Below the pieces are notes generated by a model. It searched no databases, was not told the origin of the DNA, and saw nothing but the letters and a program-made list of their open reading frames with translations. Source: Neorhizobium huautlense (lineage in GTDB: Bacteria; Pseudomonadota; Alphaproteobacteria; Rhizobiales; Rhizobiaceae). From it: a DNA stretch of 64,000 nt. The stretch covers positions 186,001-250,000 of the forward strand of contig NZ_JAUSRF010000003.1 in assembly GCF_030811685.1 (NCBI RefSeq). The letters run 5' to 3'. Position 1 is the stretch's first letter; every line of letters starts with the position of its first letter. The translations under genes and the position numbers were made by a program. Of this stretch, positions 25,718 through 37,749 are shown one piece after another.

Positions 25718-27739
25718 ATGAGTGCAGAGCAAAAAATCCACTGGGGTATTATCGGCCCCGGCACCATCGCCAAAACGTTTGCCGAAGGCATCGCCGGCTC
25801 CTCCACCGGCGCGCTCGTCGCCATCGCATCCCGCAACCCCGACAAGCCGGGGCTTGGTGATGGATTTCCCGGCGCCCGCATTGTCAACGGTTACGAGGCG
25901 TTGCTGGCCGATCCCGGCATCGATGCGGTCTATATCGCCACGCCGCATACCGGCCATGCCGAATGGGCGATCAAGGCCGTGCGCGCCGGCAAACATGTGC
26001 TGGTGGAAAAGCCGATGGCGCTTTCGGCCTATGATGCCGACGTGATTTTTTACGAGGCGCAAAAAGCCGGCGTGTTTGTCGGCGAAGCCTATATGTATCT
26101 CTTTCACCCGCAGACGACGCGGCTCATCGAGCTTGTCAAACAGGGCGTCATCGGGGATGTCCGTTTGATCCGCTCCAGTTTCGGTTTCGACATGGGCGGT
26201 TTCCGGCCGGAACATCGATTGTTCTCCAACGATCTCGCCGGCGGCGGCATTCTGGATGTCGGCGGTTATCCTGTCTCGATGGTGCGGCTTCTGGCCGGTT
26301 CCGTCAGCGGTTCATCCTATGCCGAACCGGTCAGCGTGTCCGGCGCCGCCCATCTTGGCCAGTCCGGCGTCGATGAATGGGCATCCGCCGTCCTGAAATT
26401 CGCAAACGGCATTGTGGCGGAAGTCTCGTGCTCGATCATGGCGAACCAGGACAATACGCTGCGCATCATCGGCTCCAAGGGTCGTATCGAGGTCAAGGAC
26501 TTCTGGTTCGCCGGCGGCCGCAAGGGCGGTACCGGAAAAATCGAGATTTTCAAGGGCAATGAACATGAGGTGGTCGAGGTCACAGAAAACCGCCATCTCT
26601 ATTCCTTCGAAGTCGAGGCGGTGACGGCTGCCATCCGTGCCGGCGAGAAGACTTTTGGCTATCCGGGTATGAATGCTGCGCAAACGCTTGCCAATCTTCG
26701 TGTGCTGGATCGCTGGCGTGCTTCAGTTGGTCTGGAATACGGGGTGGAAAAGGCAGCGCAACGCGCGAGGAACATCGTCGGAGAAACGGTTGTCGCCGGA
26801 AACGGCGTGCCGAAACGGCAGATACCCGGCCTTGCCAAGCCGGCGTCCGTCGTCGCGCTCGGTTTCGAGTTCTTTCCCAATTTCGCCTCCGCTTCTCTCA
26901 CGCTGGACGCCTTTTACGAGGCGGGCGGCAACCTGTTCGACACGGCCTTCGTTTACGGCGCCGGCAAGACCGAAAGCATTTTTGGTGATTGGCACACCAG
27001 CCGAAAAGTGCCGCGCGAAGAGGTCGTGCTGATCGGCAAGGGCGCCCATTCGCCGCTTTGCTATCCGGATGTGATTGCCAAGCAGCTCGATCAGTCTCTG
27101 GAGCGGCTGAAGACGGATTATCTCGATGTCTATTTCATGCACCGCGATAACCCGGATATTCCGATCGGCGAATTTGTCGATGCGATCGATGCCGAGGTCA
27201 AACGCGGCCGTATTCGCGGCATATATGGCGGCTCCAACTGGACGCGCGAACGTTTGGACGCCGCTGTGGAATACGCGGCTAAGACCGGCAAGGCAGCACC
27301 GGCGGCGCTCTCCAACAATTTTGCGTTGGCGGAAATGCTCGATCCGATCTGGCCCGGCTGCGTGACGTCTTCGACAGACGAGTGGAAACAGTGGCTGAAC
27401 GAGCGGCAAATCCCCAATTTCGCGTGGTCCAGCCAGGGACGTGGTTTTTTCACGGACAGGGCGGGGCGCGATAAAACCGACGACGAGGAAATCGTGCGTT
27501 GCTGGTATTCGGACAGCAATTTCGAGCGGCGCGACAGGGCGATCGAACTGGCCAACAGGCTCGGCGTCAGCCCGATCCACATCGCGCTTGCCTATGTGAT
27601 CGCCCAGCCGTTCCCTGTCATCCCGTTGATCGGGCCGCGCACGGTCGGCGAATTGGAAGACAGCCTGTCGGCGCTGGCCATCACGCTCTCGGATGAAGAG
27701 GTCGGCTGGCTTGAGGGCCGCAGGTTGAAGGCGGCCTGA
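25718..27739 (+). CDS. Fusion: Gfo/Idh/MocA oxidoreductase plus aldo/keto reductase
   Basis: A 673-residue, two-enzyme cytoplasmic protein. Residues 1 to about 340 form a MocA-type NAD(P) oxidoreductase: Rossmann motif GIIGPGTIAKTFAEG, VEKPMAL near residue 95 and DVGGYPVSM, closest in style to the dihydrodiol-dehydrogenase branch. Residues from about 360 to the end form an aldo/keto reductase with the complete catalytic tetrad Asp408, Tyr413, Lys441 and His475 in normal spacing, but a short barrel start. No frameshift is seen at the junction, so the fusion looks genuine. It is last in the sugar ABC operon (57-bp gap) and probably oxidises or reduces the imported sugar in two steps; the substrate is unknown. 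Confidence 0.9.
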   Translation: MSAEQKIHWGIIGPGTIAKTFAEGIAGSSTGALVAIASRNPDKPGLGDGFPGARIVNGYEALLADPGIDAVYIATPHTGHAEWAIKAVRAGKHVLVEKPMALSAYDADVIFYEAQKAGVFVGEAYMYLFHPQTTRLIELVKQGVIGDVRLIRSSFGFDMGGFRPEHRLFSNDLAGGGILDVGGYPVSMVRLLAGSVSGSSYAEPVSVSGAAHLGQSGVDEWASAVLKFANGIVAEVSCSIMANQDNTLRIIGSKGRIEVKDFWFAGGRKGGTGKIEIFKGNEHEVVEVTENRHLYSFEVEAVTAAIRAGEKTFGYPGMNAAQTLANLRVLDRWRASVGLEYGVEKAAQRARNIVGETVVAGNGVPKRQIPGLAKPASVVALGFEFFPNFASASLTLDAFYEAGGNLFDTAFVYGAGKTESIFGDWHTSRKVPREEVVLIGKGAHSPLCYPDVIAKQLDQSLERLKTDYLDVYFMHRDNPDIPIGEFVDAIDAEVKRGRIRGIYGGSNWTRERLDAAVEYAAKTGKAAPAALSNNFALAEMLDPIWPGCVTSSTDEWKQWLNERQIPNFAWSSQGRGFFTDRAGRDKTDDEEIVRCWYSDSNFERRDRAIELANRLGVSPIHIALAYVIAQPFPVIPLIGPRTVGELEDSLSALAITLSDEEVGWLEGRRLKAA

Positions 27740-27760
27740 CAATCAGAAAAGACATTTGGC

Positions 27761-27782
27761 GCGACCGGTATTATCCGGTCGT
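27761..27782. terminator. Possible bidirectional terminator between convergent genes
   Basis: GCGACCGG pairs with CCGGTCGT (8 pairs, one G-U) around the loop TATTAT, in the 52-bp gap between the oxidoreductase fusion and malate synthase stops. It lacks a good T-tract on either side, so termination strength is doubtful. Confidence 0.4.
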
Positions 27783-27791
27783 GCCTATGTC

Positions 27792-29963
27792 TCAGGCGCC
27801 TGTTGCCTTTTTCAGTTCCAGCCGTCGGCGATGCAGGACCGGTTCCGTATAACCGTTGGGCTGTTCACGCCCCTTCAGTACGAGTTCGACAGCGGCCTGG
27901 AAGGCGATCGAACCGTCGAAATCCGTTGCCATTGGCCTGTAGAGCGGATCACCTGCATTCTGGTCATCCACGACCTTCGCCATGCGCCTCATGGTCTCGA
28001 CGATCTGGTCTTCGGTGACCACCTTGTGGTGCAGCCAGTTGGCCATGTGCTGGGCGGAGATGCGCAATGTCGCGCGGTCCTCCATCAGGCCGACATTGTT
28101 GATATCAGGCACTTTCGAGCAGCCGACGCCCTGGTCGATCCAGCGCACGACATAACCGAGAATGCCCTGCGCATTGTTGTCCAGTTCGCGGCTTATTTCT
28201 TCAGGTGTCCAGTTGGGGCGCGGCGCGACCGGCACGGACAGGATGTCCGACAGTTTGGCACGCTCTCGGCTCTTCAGGCTTTTCTGCACGGCGGCGACAT
28301 CGACCGTGTGATAATGGGTGGCGTGCAGGGTTGCGGCGGTCGGCGAGGGAACCCAGGCGGTGTTGGCGCCGGCCTTCGGATGTCCGATCTTCTGTTCCAG
28401 CATCGCTGCCATCAGGTCAGGCATGGCCCACATGCCCTTGCCGATCTGCGCATGGCCGGAAAGTCCGCATTCCAGCCCGATATCGACATTCCAGTTTTCG
28501 TAAGCGGCGATCCATGCCGCCTGTTTCATGTCGCCCTTGCGGATCATCGGGCCGGCCTCCATCGAGGTATGGATCTCGTCTCCGGTGCGATCGAGGAAAC
28601 CGGTATTGATGAAGACAACGCGGTCCTTTGCTGCGCGAATGGCTTCCTTGAGGTTCACCGTCGTGCGGCGTTCCTCGTCCATGATGCCCATCTTGATCGT
28701 GTTGGGCTGCATGCCGAGCACGGCTTCGACGCGCGAAAAAATCTCGCCGGCGAAGGCGACCTCTTCCGGCCCGTGCGTCTTTGGTTTGACCACATACATG
28801 GAGCCGGCGGCAGAATTTTTGCGGCGCCCGTTCTGACCGATATCGTGGAGTGCGATCAGCGCCGTGATCATCGCATCCATGATGCCTTCCGGTACTTCTT
28901 TGCCGTCGTGATCAAGGATCGCCGGATTGGTCATCAGGTGGCCGACATTGCGCACCAGCATCAGCGAGCGACATTTCAGCTCGAAGGTGGTGCCATCCGG
29001 CGCGGTGTAATCGAGATCGGGATTGAGTTTGCGTGTAAAGCTCTTGCCGCCCTTGGAAACCTCTTCCGTCAGATCGCCCTTCATCAGGCCGAGCCAGTTG
29101 CGGTAAACAACGACCTTGTCCTCGGCATCCACGGCGGCGATGGAATCCTCGCAATCCATGATCGTGGTGATGGCCGATTCCGCCCAGACGTCGGAAATAT
29201 GCGCCGGATCGTCCTTGCCGATTGCGGTGGTCGGATCGATCAGGATTTCGGTGTGGAGATTGTTTTTCCGGAGAAGGATCTGTGTCGGCGCCGACGCTTC
29301 TCCGAGATAGCCGGCAAGTTGCGAGGGGTCGCTGAGGCCGGTGATGTCACCGCTGGTCAGCGTCACGAAGAGGGCCGAGGATTCGATCCTGAAAGACGCA
29401 GCCTCCTTCCAGCTTGCGCCGGAAAGCGGCGCGGACCGATCGAGAAATTCACGCACCCAGGCGATGACCTTGGCGCCGCGTGCAGGATTGTAGCTTTTGC
29501 CCTTTTCAGCACCGTCGGCTTCCGGGATCGCGTCCGTGCCATAAAGCGCATCGTAAAGCGAACCCCAGCGGGCATTCGCCGCGTTCAAGGCATAACGGGC
29601 ATTCATGACCGGCACGACGAGCTGCGGCCCGGCAATGACGGCGATTTCCGGATCGACGTTTTCTGTCGAAACGGAAAAATCGGGACCTTCAGGCAGGAGA
29701 TAGCCGATTTCTCGCAGGAAGGCTTCGTAAGTGGCCATATCGGCGGGCGCACCGTTCTGGCGATACCAGTCGTCCAGCTTTGCCTGAAACGCATCGCGTT
29801 TTGCCAAGAGCTCGCGGTTGCGCGGCGCGAGATCGTGGACGATCTTGGAAAATTCGGTAAGGAAATGGTCCGCATCCACGCCCGTGCCCGGCAATGCTTC
29901 GGAAAGAAGGAAGTCGTGAAGGGTTTTGTCGATCGAAAGACCACTGACTTCAATTCGGGACAT
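27792..29963 (-). CDS. glcB: Malate synthase G
   Basis: A 723-residue cytoplasmic enzyme that condenses glyoxylate with acetyl-CoA to malate (glyoxylate shunt, glycolate use). Length equals Escherichia coli GlcB. Landmarks are [18 protein letters not shown] at the N-terminus, the glyoxylate/Mg-binding [12 protein letters not shown] region, [59 protein letters not shown] and [19 protein letters not shown] 29963 has GAGGAG 7 bp upstream; a longer open frame exists but lacks family homology. It stands alone, with no isocitrate lyase or glc genes nearby. Confidence 0.96.
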   Translation of the reverse strand: MSRIEVSGLSIDKTLHDFLLSEALPGTGVDADHFLTEFSKIVHDLAPRNRELLAKRDAFQAKLDDWYRQNGAPADMATYEAFLREIGYLLPEGPDFSVSTENVDPEIAVIAGPQLVVPVMNARYALNAANARWGSLYDALYGTDAIPEADGAEKGKSYNPARGAKVIAWVREFLDRSAPLSGASWKEAASFRIESSALFVTLTSGDITGLSDPSQLAGYLGEASAPTQILLRKNNLHTEILIDPTTAIGKDDPAHISDVWAESAITTIMDCEDSIAAVDAEDKVVVYRNWLGLMKGDLTEEVSKGGKSFTRKLNPDLDYTAPDGTTFELKCRSLMLVRNVGHLMTNPAILDHDGKEVPEGIMDAMITALIALHDIGQNGRRKNSAAGSMYVVKPKTHGPEEVAFAGEIFSRVEAVLGMQPNTIKMGIMDEERRTTVNLKEAIRAAKDRVVFINTGFLDRTGDEIHTSMEAGPMIRKGDMKQAAWIAAYENWNVDIGLECGLSGHAQIGKGMWAMPDLMAAMLEQKIGHPKAGANTAWVPSPTAATLHATHYHTVDVAAVQKSLKSRERAKLSDILSVPVAPRPNWTPEEISRELDNNAQGILGYVVRWIDQGVGCSKVPDINNVGLMEDRATLRISAQHMANWLHHKVVTEDQIVETMRRMAKVVDDQNAGDPLYRPMATDFDGSIAFQAAVELVLKGREQPNGYTEPVLHRRRLELKKATGA

Positions 29964-30049
29964 CGGGGCGCTCCTCATGCGGTTCTGAGAGGCAAGTCTT
30001 GCCGAAACCGCGCGCCGCTTCAACTGCAATAAACCGAGAAGCACTTGTT

Positions 30050-30088
30050 CTGAAAATAAAACGGGGCAATTCCTTTCGGAATTGCCCC
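30050..30088 (-). terminator. Rho-independent terminator of the DUF992 gene
   Basis: GGGGCAATTCC (30063-30073) and GGAATTGCCCC (30078-30088) form a perfect 11-bp stem with a 4-base loop. Read on the minus strand it is followed by GTTTTATTTTC. It lies 26 bp downstream of the DUF992 stop and before the malate synthase start. Confidence 0.9.
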
Positions 30089-30114
30089 ATGTCTGACGAT
30101 CCGTGATGGCGGTA

Positions 30115-30642
30115 TCAGTTGACCGATGCCAGCGTCATCGACGTCCCGGTTGCAGCGATGTTCAGGCCAAGCTGGCCGGTCACGCTGACGGTCTGAAGAT
30201 GGATGGAGCCCGTCGTTCCGCCGACCAGAATGTTCGCGCCAACGCCAGCAACAACCGTGGCTTCGGCCGTTGCACCCTGATAGATGCCGCCGAGCGAACC
30301 ATGGTGGTAACCGGCGGTCGGGGCAAGAACGGCCCAGATCAGGCGGCTGCGCGTGGTGAAGCCGATATCGACGCCGAGCTTGCGGATCGCGCCGGAATAA
30401 TGATCAAGCGGTTCGCCATCGATGGTCGACTTGAACACGCAATCGACTTCCTTGGCTGAGCCGAGAACGTAACCGGCACCTCCGCCGATATTGCAGTCGA
30501 GGTAACCGATTTTCACACCGTTTCGTGCGCCTTCCTGAACGACCACAGGGCGTTCGGCGCGGACAACGTCGGCGGCATAAACGGCGCCGGCGCTGGTCAG
30601 GACCGGTGTGGCGGCCAGTGCCAAGGCAATAATCTTCTTCAT
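30115..30642 (-). CDS. Exported DUF992 family protein
   Basis: A 175-residue protein with a clear Sec signal peptide ([20 protein letters not shown], cleavage near VYA-AD). The mature part has two Cys (YLDCNIGGG and EVDCVFKS), which could form a periplasmic disulfide, and Gly/Ala-rich beta-like segments such as [13 protein letters not shown]. This matches DUF992, found mostly in Rhizobiales; no function is established. ATG 30642 follows AAGGAGACTGAC. It is monocistronic with its own terminator. Upstream, 30643-30793 contains only its promoter region. Confidence 0.88.
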   Translation of the reverse strand: MKKIIALALAATPVLTSAGAVYAADVVRAERPVVVQEGARNGVKIGYLDCNIGGGAGYVLGSAKEVDCVFKSTIDGEPLDHYSGAIRKLGVDIGFTTRSRLIWAVLAPTAGYHHGSLGGIYQGATAEATVVAGVGANILVGGTTGSIHLQTVSVTGQLGLNIAATGTSMTLASVN

Positions 30643-30793
30643 GTCAGTCTCCTTAGTAATCCCTGTTGCCGCCACCTTCATTCCGGTCATGAGGCGACTT
30701 GGCGATCGGTTAACGAATCCGATGCCAATTCGATCCATGCCGATGGCATTTTCGGGGCGGCGGGAGAAAAAAGGTTAACAACCTGTGCAATTG

Positions 30794-32938
<2,145 letters not shown>

Positions 32939-33078
32939 CGCCTAAGGGCGGCGCTGGAGGATCGTGCAATCATCTCGTTGGAATGAACTGGCCCGATTAC
33001 GTTTGTGGCCTTATGTTTTGCGCGTCTGCCCTTGCTAAGGGCTGCGTTTCATCACATTCAAATCGGAAGGTTCTCATC

Positions 33079-34128
33079 ATGGCTATTGCAAGAGGCTATG
33101 CCGCGACGGACGCGTCGAAACCCCTCGCTCCCTTCACCTTCGAGCGCCGCGAACCCAATGACGACGATGTCGTCATCGATATCAAGTTTGCAGGCGTCTG
33201 CCACTCCGATATCCACACCGTCCGCAACGAATGGGGTGGCGCCGTCTACCCGATCGTTCCGGGCCACGAAATTGCCGGTGTCGTGACGGCTATCGGCTCC
33301 AAGGTCTCGAAGTTCAAGGTCGGCGACCATGTCGGCGTCGGCTGCTTCGTCGATAGCTGCGTTGGTTGCGCCACGCGTGATGTCGATCTGGAACAGTATA
33401 TGCCGGGCCTCGTGCAGACCTATAACAGCGTCGAAGCCGACGGAAAGACGCCGACCCAGGGCGGTTATTCCGACAGCATCGTCGTCAAGGAAGGGTATGT
33501 CATGTCCATTCCGGACAACCTTCCGCTCGACGCTGCTGCTCCGCTTCTTTGCGCCGGCATCACGCTCTATTCGCCGCTGCACCACTGGAAGGCCGGTCCG
33601 GGCAAGAAGGTTGCCATCGTCGGCATGGGTGGTCTCGGCCATATGGGTGTCAAGATCGCCCACGCCATGGGCGCCGAAGTGACTGTGCTCAGCCAGTCAC
33701 TGTCGAAGAAGGATGATGGCCTGCGTCTCGGCGCCGATCACTATTACGCGACGAACGACAAGGAGACCTTCTCCAAGCTGGCCGGGTATTTCGACCTGAT
33801 CATCTGCACGGTTTCGGCCGAGATCGACTGGAATGCCTATATGGGCCTGCTCAAGGTCGAAGGTTCGTTCGTGGTTGTCGGTGCGCCGGAAAACGCTATT
33901 CCCGTTCACGCTTTCTCGCTGATCCCGGGCCGCAAGAGCATTTCCGGTTCGATGATCGGTTCGATCAAGGAAACCCAGGAAATGCTGGATTTCTGCGGTC
34001 AGCACAACATCGTCAGCGAGATCGAACTCATTGATATCAAGGATATCAACGAAGCCTACGAGCGCGTCATCAAGAGCGACGTGCGCTACCGTTTCGTCAT
34101 CGATATGGCGACCCTGAAGGCTGCCTGA
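33079..34128 (+). CDS. NAD(P)-dependent alcohol dehydrogenase (YahK/cinnamyl-ADH type)
   Basis: A 349-residue zinc-dependent dehydrogenase probably reducing aldehydes. Catalytic zinc ligands are Cys41, His63 (GHE motif, Glu64) and the Cys in [13 protein letters not shown]; the Rossmann motif is [21 protein letters not shown]. The structural-zinc loop is altered: Cys94 and Cys97 remain, but the third and fourth ligand positions are Arg100 and Met108, so that site cannot bind zinc in the usual way. ATG 33079 has GGAAGG about 12 bp upstream. It is probably a single-gene unit, with a terminator 28 bp downstream. The 140-bp gap before it shows no other feature. Confidence 0.92.
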   Translation: MAIARGYAATDASKPLAPFTFERREPNDDDVVIDIKFAGVCHSDIHTVRNEWGGAVYPIVPGHEIAGVVTAIGSKVSKFKVGDHVGVGCFVDSCVGCATRDVDLEQYMPGLVQTYNSVEADGKTPTQGGYSDSIVVKEGYVMSIPDNLPLDAAAPLLCAGITLYSPLHHWKAGPGKKVAIVGMGGLGHMGVKIAHAMGAEVTVLSQSLSKKDDGLRLGADHYYATNDKETFSKLAGYFDLIICTVSAEIDWNAYMGLLKVEGSFVVVGAPENAIPVHAFSLIPGRKSISGSMIGSIKETQEMLDFCGQHNIVSEIELIDIKDINEAYERVIKSDVRYRFVIDMATLKAA

Positions 34129-34155
34129 TCATCGCTGATCCGATCAATGTATGGA

Positions 34156-34184
34156 ACGGGCCGGTCGCAGGATCGGCCCGTTTT
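34156..34184 (+). terminator. Rho-independent terminator of the alcohol dehydrogenase gene
   Basis: ACGGGCCGGTC (34156-34166) pairs with GATCGGCCCGT (34171-34181) around GCAG, 11 pairs with one G-U, followed by TTT. It lies 28 bp after the stop codon and before the YdeP-type gene. Confidence 0.88.
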
Positions 34185-34288
34185 GCGTGTCATGCACCCT
34201 GCCGGCAATCCGTCTTTGTCTCAGCGATAGATTTTTTCTATCGACCTATGGAATTGATCCGCTTGATCATTTTTGCGCTTTGTCAGAA

Positions 34289-36592
34289 ATGCGGCAAATG
34301 GACACAGGATTTATCGGTAAAAAATCGTCCGCCGCAGGCGGATGGGGTGCATTGAAAAGCTGCGGCAAGCAGCTTTTGAAAAGTGGTACGCCGCTGTCTG
34401 GCGCACGCACGCTGTTGAAGGCCAATCAGCCGGATGGCTTTGATTGTCCCGGCTGCGCGTGGGGCGATCCAGCGCATGGTTCTTCGTTTGAGTTCTGCGA
34501 AAACGGCGTGAAAGCCGTCGCATGGGAATCGACCGAGAAACGCGCCACGCCGGCACTGTTCGCGGCCAACACCGTCACCGAACTGCGCAAGCTGACAGAT
34601 TATGAACTCGAGCGTCACGGACGCCTGACGCATCCGATGCGTTACGACGCAGCCACCGACAAATACGTGGCCGTCGAATGGGCCGATGCCTTCGCCGAGA
34701 TTGGCAGCATCCTCAAGGGGCTCGACAGCCCGGACCGCGCCGAATTCTACACGTCCGGCCGCGCAAGCAACGAAGCCGCCTATCTCTACCAGCTTTTTGT
34801 CCGTCTTTACGGCACCAACAATTTCCCCGACTGTTCCAACATGTGCCACGAGGCGAGCGGCGTCGGCCTTCGCCAGTCGATCGGCGTTGGCAAGGGCACT
34901 GTTCTGCTTGAGGATTTCGAAGAGGCTGACGCCATCTTCGTGATCGGCCAGAACCCGGGCACCAATCATCCGCGCATGCTGGGCGACCTTCGTCGTGCCG
35001 CCATCCGTGGCGCCAAGATCGTCGTGTTCAACCCGATCAAAGAGCGCGGCCTTGAGCGGTTCACCGATCCGCAGGACAAGCTCGAAATGCTGAGCGGCGG
35101 CGCAACCGATATCGCCAGCGATTATCTGCAGCCCCGCCTGGGCGGTGACATGGCGGCCGTGCGCGGCATGGCCAAGGTGGTGTTTGCCGCAGAAGATGCA
35201 GCTGTTGCTGCAGGCCTGCCGTCCGTGCTCGACCACGCGTTCCTTGCCGAGCACAGCCTCGGCCTTGCCGAATATCGTGCCGCCGTTGACGCAACGGATT
35301 GGGCGCAGATCGAGGACCAGTCCGGCCTTACGCGTCAGCAGATCGAATCTGCCGCGCAGATCTACATGAAGGCCGACCGGGTCATCTGCACCTGGGCCAT
35401 GGGTGTGACCCAGCATGTGCATTCGGTCGCGACCATCCGCGAAATCTCCAACTTCATGTTGCTGCGCGGCAATATCGGCAAGCCCGGTGCCGGCCTCTGC
35501 CCCGTGCGTGGCCATTCCAACGTTCAGGGCGACCGTACGGTCGGCATCAATGAAAAGCCGCCGGTGGCTTTCCTCGATGCCCTAGAAAAGCATTTTGGCG
35601 TCGCCATGCCACGTCATAACGGCCACAACGTGCTCGCCGCCATCGGCGCCATGCTGGATGGCTCGTCGGAGGTCTTTATCGGTCTCGGCGGCAATTTTGC
35701 CCGCGCGACGCCGGACAGCCCGATCGTCGAGCAGGCCATGCGCCGCATGAAGCTGACGGTCAATATCGCCACCAAGCCCAACCATTCGCATCTGATGCCG
35801 GGTGCCGTCTCCTATGTACTGCCGTGCCTCGGCCGTACCGAGACGGACGTCAACGCCGCGGGTGTTTCGCAGTTGATCAGCGTGGAAGACTCCATGAGCA
35901 TGGTGCATGGATCGGCTGGTATCAACCGTCCGGCCTCGCCGCTTCTCAAGTCTGAAGTGGCAATCGTTGCCGGCATCGCCGAAGCGACCGTCGGAAACGG
36001 TGTCGTCAACTGGTCTGAACTGGCGCAGAACAATGACCTGATCCGCGATCATATCGAAGCGACCATTCCCGGTTTCGAAAATTACAACGAACGTCTGCGC
36101 AAGCCGCGCGGGTTCCATCTTCGCAATGCGGCAGCGCATCGCGAATGGAACACGACGCAGGGCAAGGCAACATTCTCGACTGTAGCTCTGCCGACAGAAA
36201 CCGTTCACCAGCGGGCCAACAAGGGCGGTGGGATCTTCGCGCTGCAGACCTTCCGTTCCCATGACCAGTACAACACCACGGTTTACGGTCTCGATGACCG
36301 CTATCGCGGCGTTTACGGCGAGCGTCAGGTGATCTTCATCCACCCGGCCGATCTGGAAGCGATGAATGCCACGGCTGGCGACCGCATCGACGTCGTCACC
36401 GAAAGCACGGATGGTATCGAACGCGTGGCGGAAAACTTCCGCTTCGTGCCCTACGATATCCCGCGTGGCAGCATTGCCGGTTATTATCCGGAGCTGAACG
36501 TTCTGGTGCCGCTTGGCAGCGCCGGTGACGAAAGCGATACGCCGACATCGAAATCGGTCATGGTGTCTTTCCGCAAGCGGCAGGCCGCGTGA
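34289..36592 (+). CDS. FdhF/YdeP-type molybdopterin oxidoreductase
   Basis: A protein of about 767 residues in the formate dehydrogenase H-like superfamily, nearest to Escherichia coli YdeP (759 aa, linked to acid resistance, substrate unknown). It shows the YdeP-type opening AAGGWGALKSCGKQLLK, a Cys-rich iron-sulfur segment FDCPGCAWGDP...FCENG, the cofactor region EFYTSGRASNEAA, NFPDCSNMCHEASGVGL, GNIGKPGAGLCPVRGHSNVQ and the C-terminal RSHDQYNTTVYGLDDRYRG. The start is uncertain: ATG 34289 or 34298, neither with a good Shine-Dalgarno; a longer open frame runs into the upstream terminator. It overlaps the following small gene by 4 bp. No fdhD or small iron-sulfur subunit is adjacent. Confidence 0.92.
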   Translation: MRQMDTGFIGKKSSAAGGWGALKSCGKQLLKSGTPLSGARTLLKANQPDGFDCPGCAWGDPAHGSSFEFCENGVKAVAWESTEKRATPALFAANTVTELRKLTDYELERHGRLTHPMRYDAATDKYVAVEWADAFAEIGSILKGLDSPDRAEFYTSGRASNEAAYLYQLFVRLYGTNNFPDCSNMCHEASGVGLRQSIGVGKGTVLLEDFEEADAIFVIGQNPGTNHPRMLGDLRRAAIRGAKIVVFNPIKERGLERFTDPQDKLEMLSGGATDIASDYLQPRLGGDMAAVRGMAKVVFAAEDAAVAAGLPSVLDHAFLAEHSLGLAEYRAAVDATDWAQIEDQSGLTRQQIESAAQIYMKADRVICTWAMGVTQHVHSVATIREISNFMLLRGNIGKPGAGLCPVRGHSNVQGDRTVGINEKPPVAFLDALEKHFGVAMPRHNGHNVLAAIGAMLDGSSEVFIGLGGNFARATPDSPIVEQAMRRMKLTVNIATKPNHSHLMPGAVSYVLPCLGRTETDVNAAGVSQLISVEDSMSMVHGSAGINRPASPLLKSEVAIVAGIAEATVGNGVVNWSELAQNNDLIRDHIEATIPGFENYNERLRKPRGFHLRNAAAHREWNTTQGKATFSTVALPTETVHQRANKGGGIFALQTFRSHDQYNTTVYGLDDRYRGVYGERQVIFIHPADLEAMNATAGDRIDVVTESTDGIERVAENFRFVPYDIPRGSIAGYYPELNVLVPLGSAGDESDTPTSKSVMVSFRKRQAA

Positions 36593-36870
36593 CGGAAAAA
36601 GCGCCAGAAGCCGAGCGCTTTCTGGCGCTGGTTGCGACAGCGCAGGAGGGGGACCCTGCGCTGTCGCCTATTCAGGCGGCAATCATGGTTGCCGCCGATC
36701 TCGGCATTGCAAGAGATAGCCGCACATTTGCGCGCATACTCGATATCGAGCACGCGCTTGCCCTGCGCGAACTCAATGCTCTGGCTGAAATGGCGGGCTA
36801 CCTGACCATCATAAAGCGCGATCCACGGACGTTGCGCACCTTTTATCAGCCTGTCGAAGGCGGTTCGTGA
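36589..36870 (+). CDS. Small unknown protein coupled to the YdeP-type gene
   Basis: A 93-residue protein beginning at GTG 36589 inside the YdeP stop codon (GTGA), so translation is probably coupled. It has no signal peptide or membrane segment. The middle (DSRTFARILDIEHALALREL then MAGYLTIIKRDPRTLRTFY) has the helix-helix-wing pattern of a winged-helix domain. It could be a regulator or an accessory factor for the molybdoenzyme. I do not recognise the family. Base composition matches its neighbours, which supports a genuine gene. Confidence 0.7.
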   Translation: MTEKAPEAERFLALVATAQEGDPALSPIQAAIMVAADLGIARDSRTFARILDIEHALALRELNALAEMAGYLTIIKRDPRTLRTFYQPVEGGS

Positions 36871-36881
36871 AAAAAGTTACA

Positions 36882-36920
36882 CTTACCAAAAGGTGCCTGC
36901 TTACCAAAAGATACTATTGG
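36882..36920 (+). promoter_or_regulatory. Candidate HxlR operator upstream of the SDR gene
   Basis: Direct repeats CTTACCAAAAG at 36882-36892 and 36900-36910 (18-bp period) are followed by ACTATTGG at 36913-36920. The pattern CTTAC-N8-ACTAT recurs with the same spacing, in reverse orientation, in front of the hxlR-type gene at 38195-38216. This suggests one regulator acting at both promoters. Confidence 0.5.
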
Positions 36921-36959
36921 CTCTAACTTTGTCTTCAGAACGATCTGGAGACTGGAACC

Positions 36960-37709
36960 ATGGACTTTTCGAAGGCAACAATTCTCATCACCGGCGGTAA
37001 TTCCGGCATCGGCAAGGGTCTTGCCAAGGCGCTGATGTCGCGTGGCGCAAAGGTCATCATCACCGGCCGCGACGACAAGCGTCTTAGGGAAACGCTTTAC
37101 GCCAATCCCGGCATGCTCGGTTACGAACTGGATGTGACCGACCCCGACGCCATCACGCAGTTCGCCGCCAATATCACCGAACATCATCCCGATCTGAATG
37201 CCGTCATCCACAATGCCGGTATCATGGTCAGCGAACAGGTTCTGGCAGAGGCTTACGACCTCGACATCGTCGAAAAGACGATCGCCACCAATCTGCTGGC
37301 ACCGATTCGCCTGACCGCTGCCCTGCTTCCGCATCTGCGCACAAAGGACGAGGCGGCAATCGTCACCGTATCCTCCGGCCTTGCCTTCGTGCCGCGCGCC
37401 GACACGCCGACCTATAGCGCCACAAAGGCGGCTATCCATTCCTGGACGACCTGCCTGCGCCACGAATTGCGCAGCACCAATATTTCGGTCGTCGAACTGG
37501 CGCCGCCTCTGGTGGCAACCGACCTGACGCCCGGCCAGTCACAGAACCCGCGTGCCATGCCCTTGGCGGACTTCGTGTCGGAATCGGTGGACCTGCTGTG
37601 CGCCCAGCCGACCCCGCCTGAAGTTCTGGTCGGCCGCGTGATGCCGCAACGCACCGCCGAGGCAACCGGCAATTTCGACAAGGTTTTCGGCCTGATCAAC
37701 CCGGCCTGA
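36960..37709 (+). CDS. DltE-like short-chain dehydrogenase
   Basis: A 249-residue SDR oxidoreductase. It shows the cofactor motif TGGNSGIGKGLA, HNAG in place of NNAG, Ser in VSSGLAF, and catalytic Tyr152 and Lys156 in TYSATKAA. Its style matches the DltE/YciK-like SDRs often found next to HxlR or TetR regulators. ATG 36960 follows TCTGGAGACTGGAACC. It is convergent with the HxlR-type regulator gene, with which it shares a promoter motif, so a response to an electrophile or aldehyde is plausible but unproven. Confidence 0.88.
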   Translation: MDFSKATILITGGNSGIGKGLAKALMSRGAKVIITGRDDKRLRETLYANPGMLGYELDVTDPDAITQFAANITEHHPDLNAVIHNAGIMVSEQVLAEAYDLDIVEKTIATNLLAPIRLTAALLPHLRTKDEAAIVTVSSGLAFVPRADTPTYSATKAAIHSWTTCLRHELRSTNISVVELAPPLVATDLTPGQSQNPRAMPLADFVSESVDLLCAQPTPPEVLVGRVMPQRTAEATGNFDKVFGLINPA

Positions 37710-37749
37710 CGCCGGCTGAATGCTGGGCGCGGCCAGCGGTTGCGCTCAG

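Noticed and set aside
27756..30032. Plus-strand open frame of 758 codons
   Set aside because: It is antisense to malate synthase G, whose minus-strand product matches the family over its whole length; high GC leaves the opposite strand open.
34254..34269. TTGAT-N4-TTGAT resembling an FNR box before the YdeP-type gene
   Set aside because: The half sites are direct rather than inverted (ATCAA is needed), so it is not an anaerobox.
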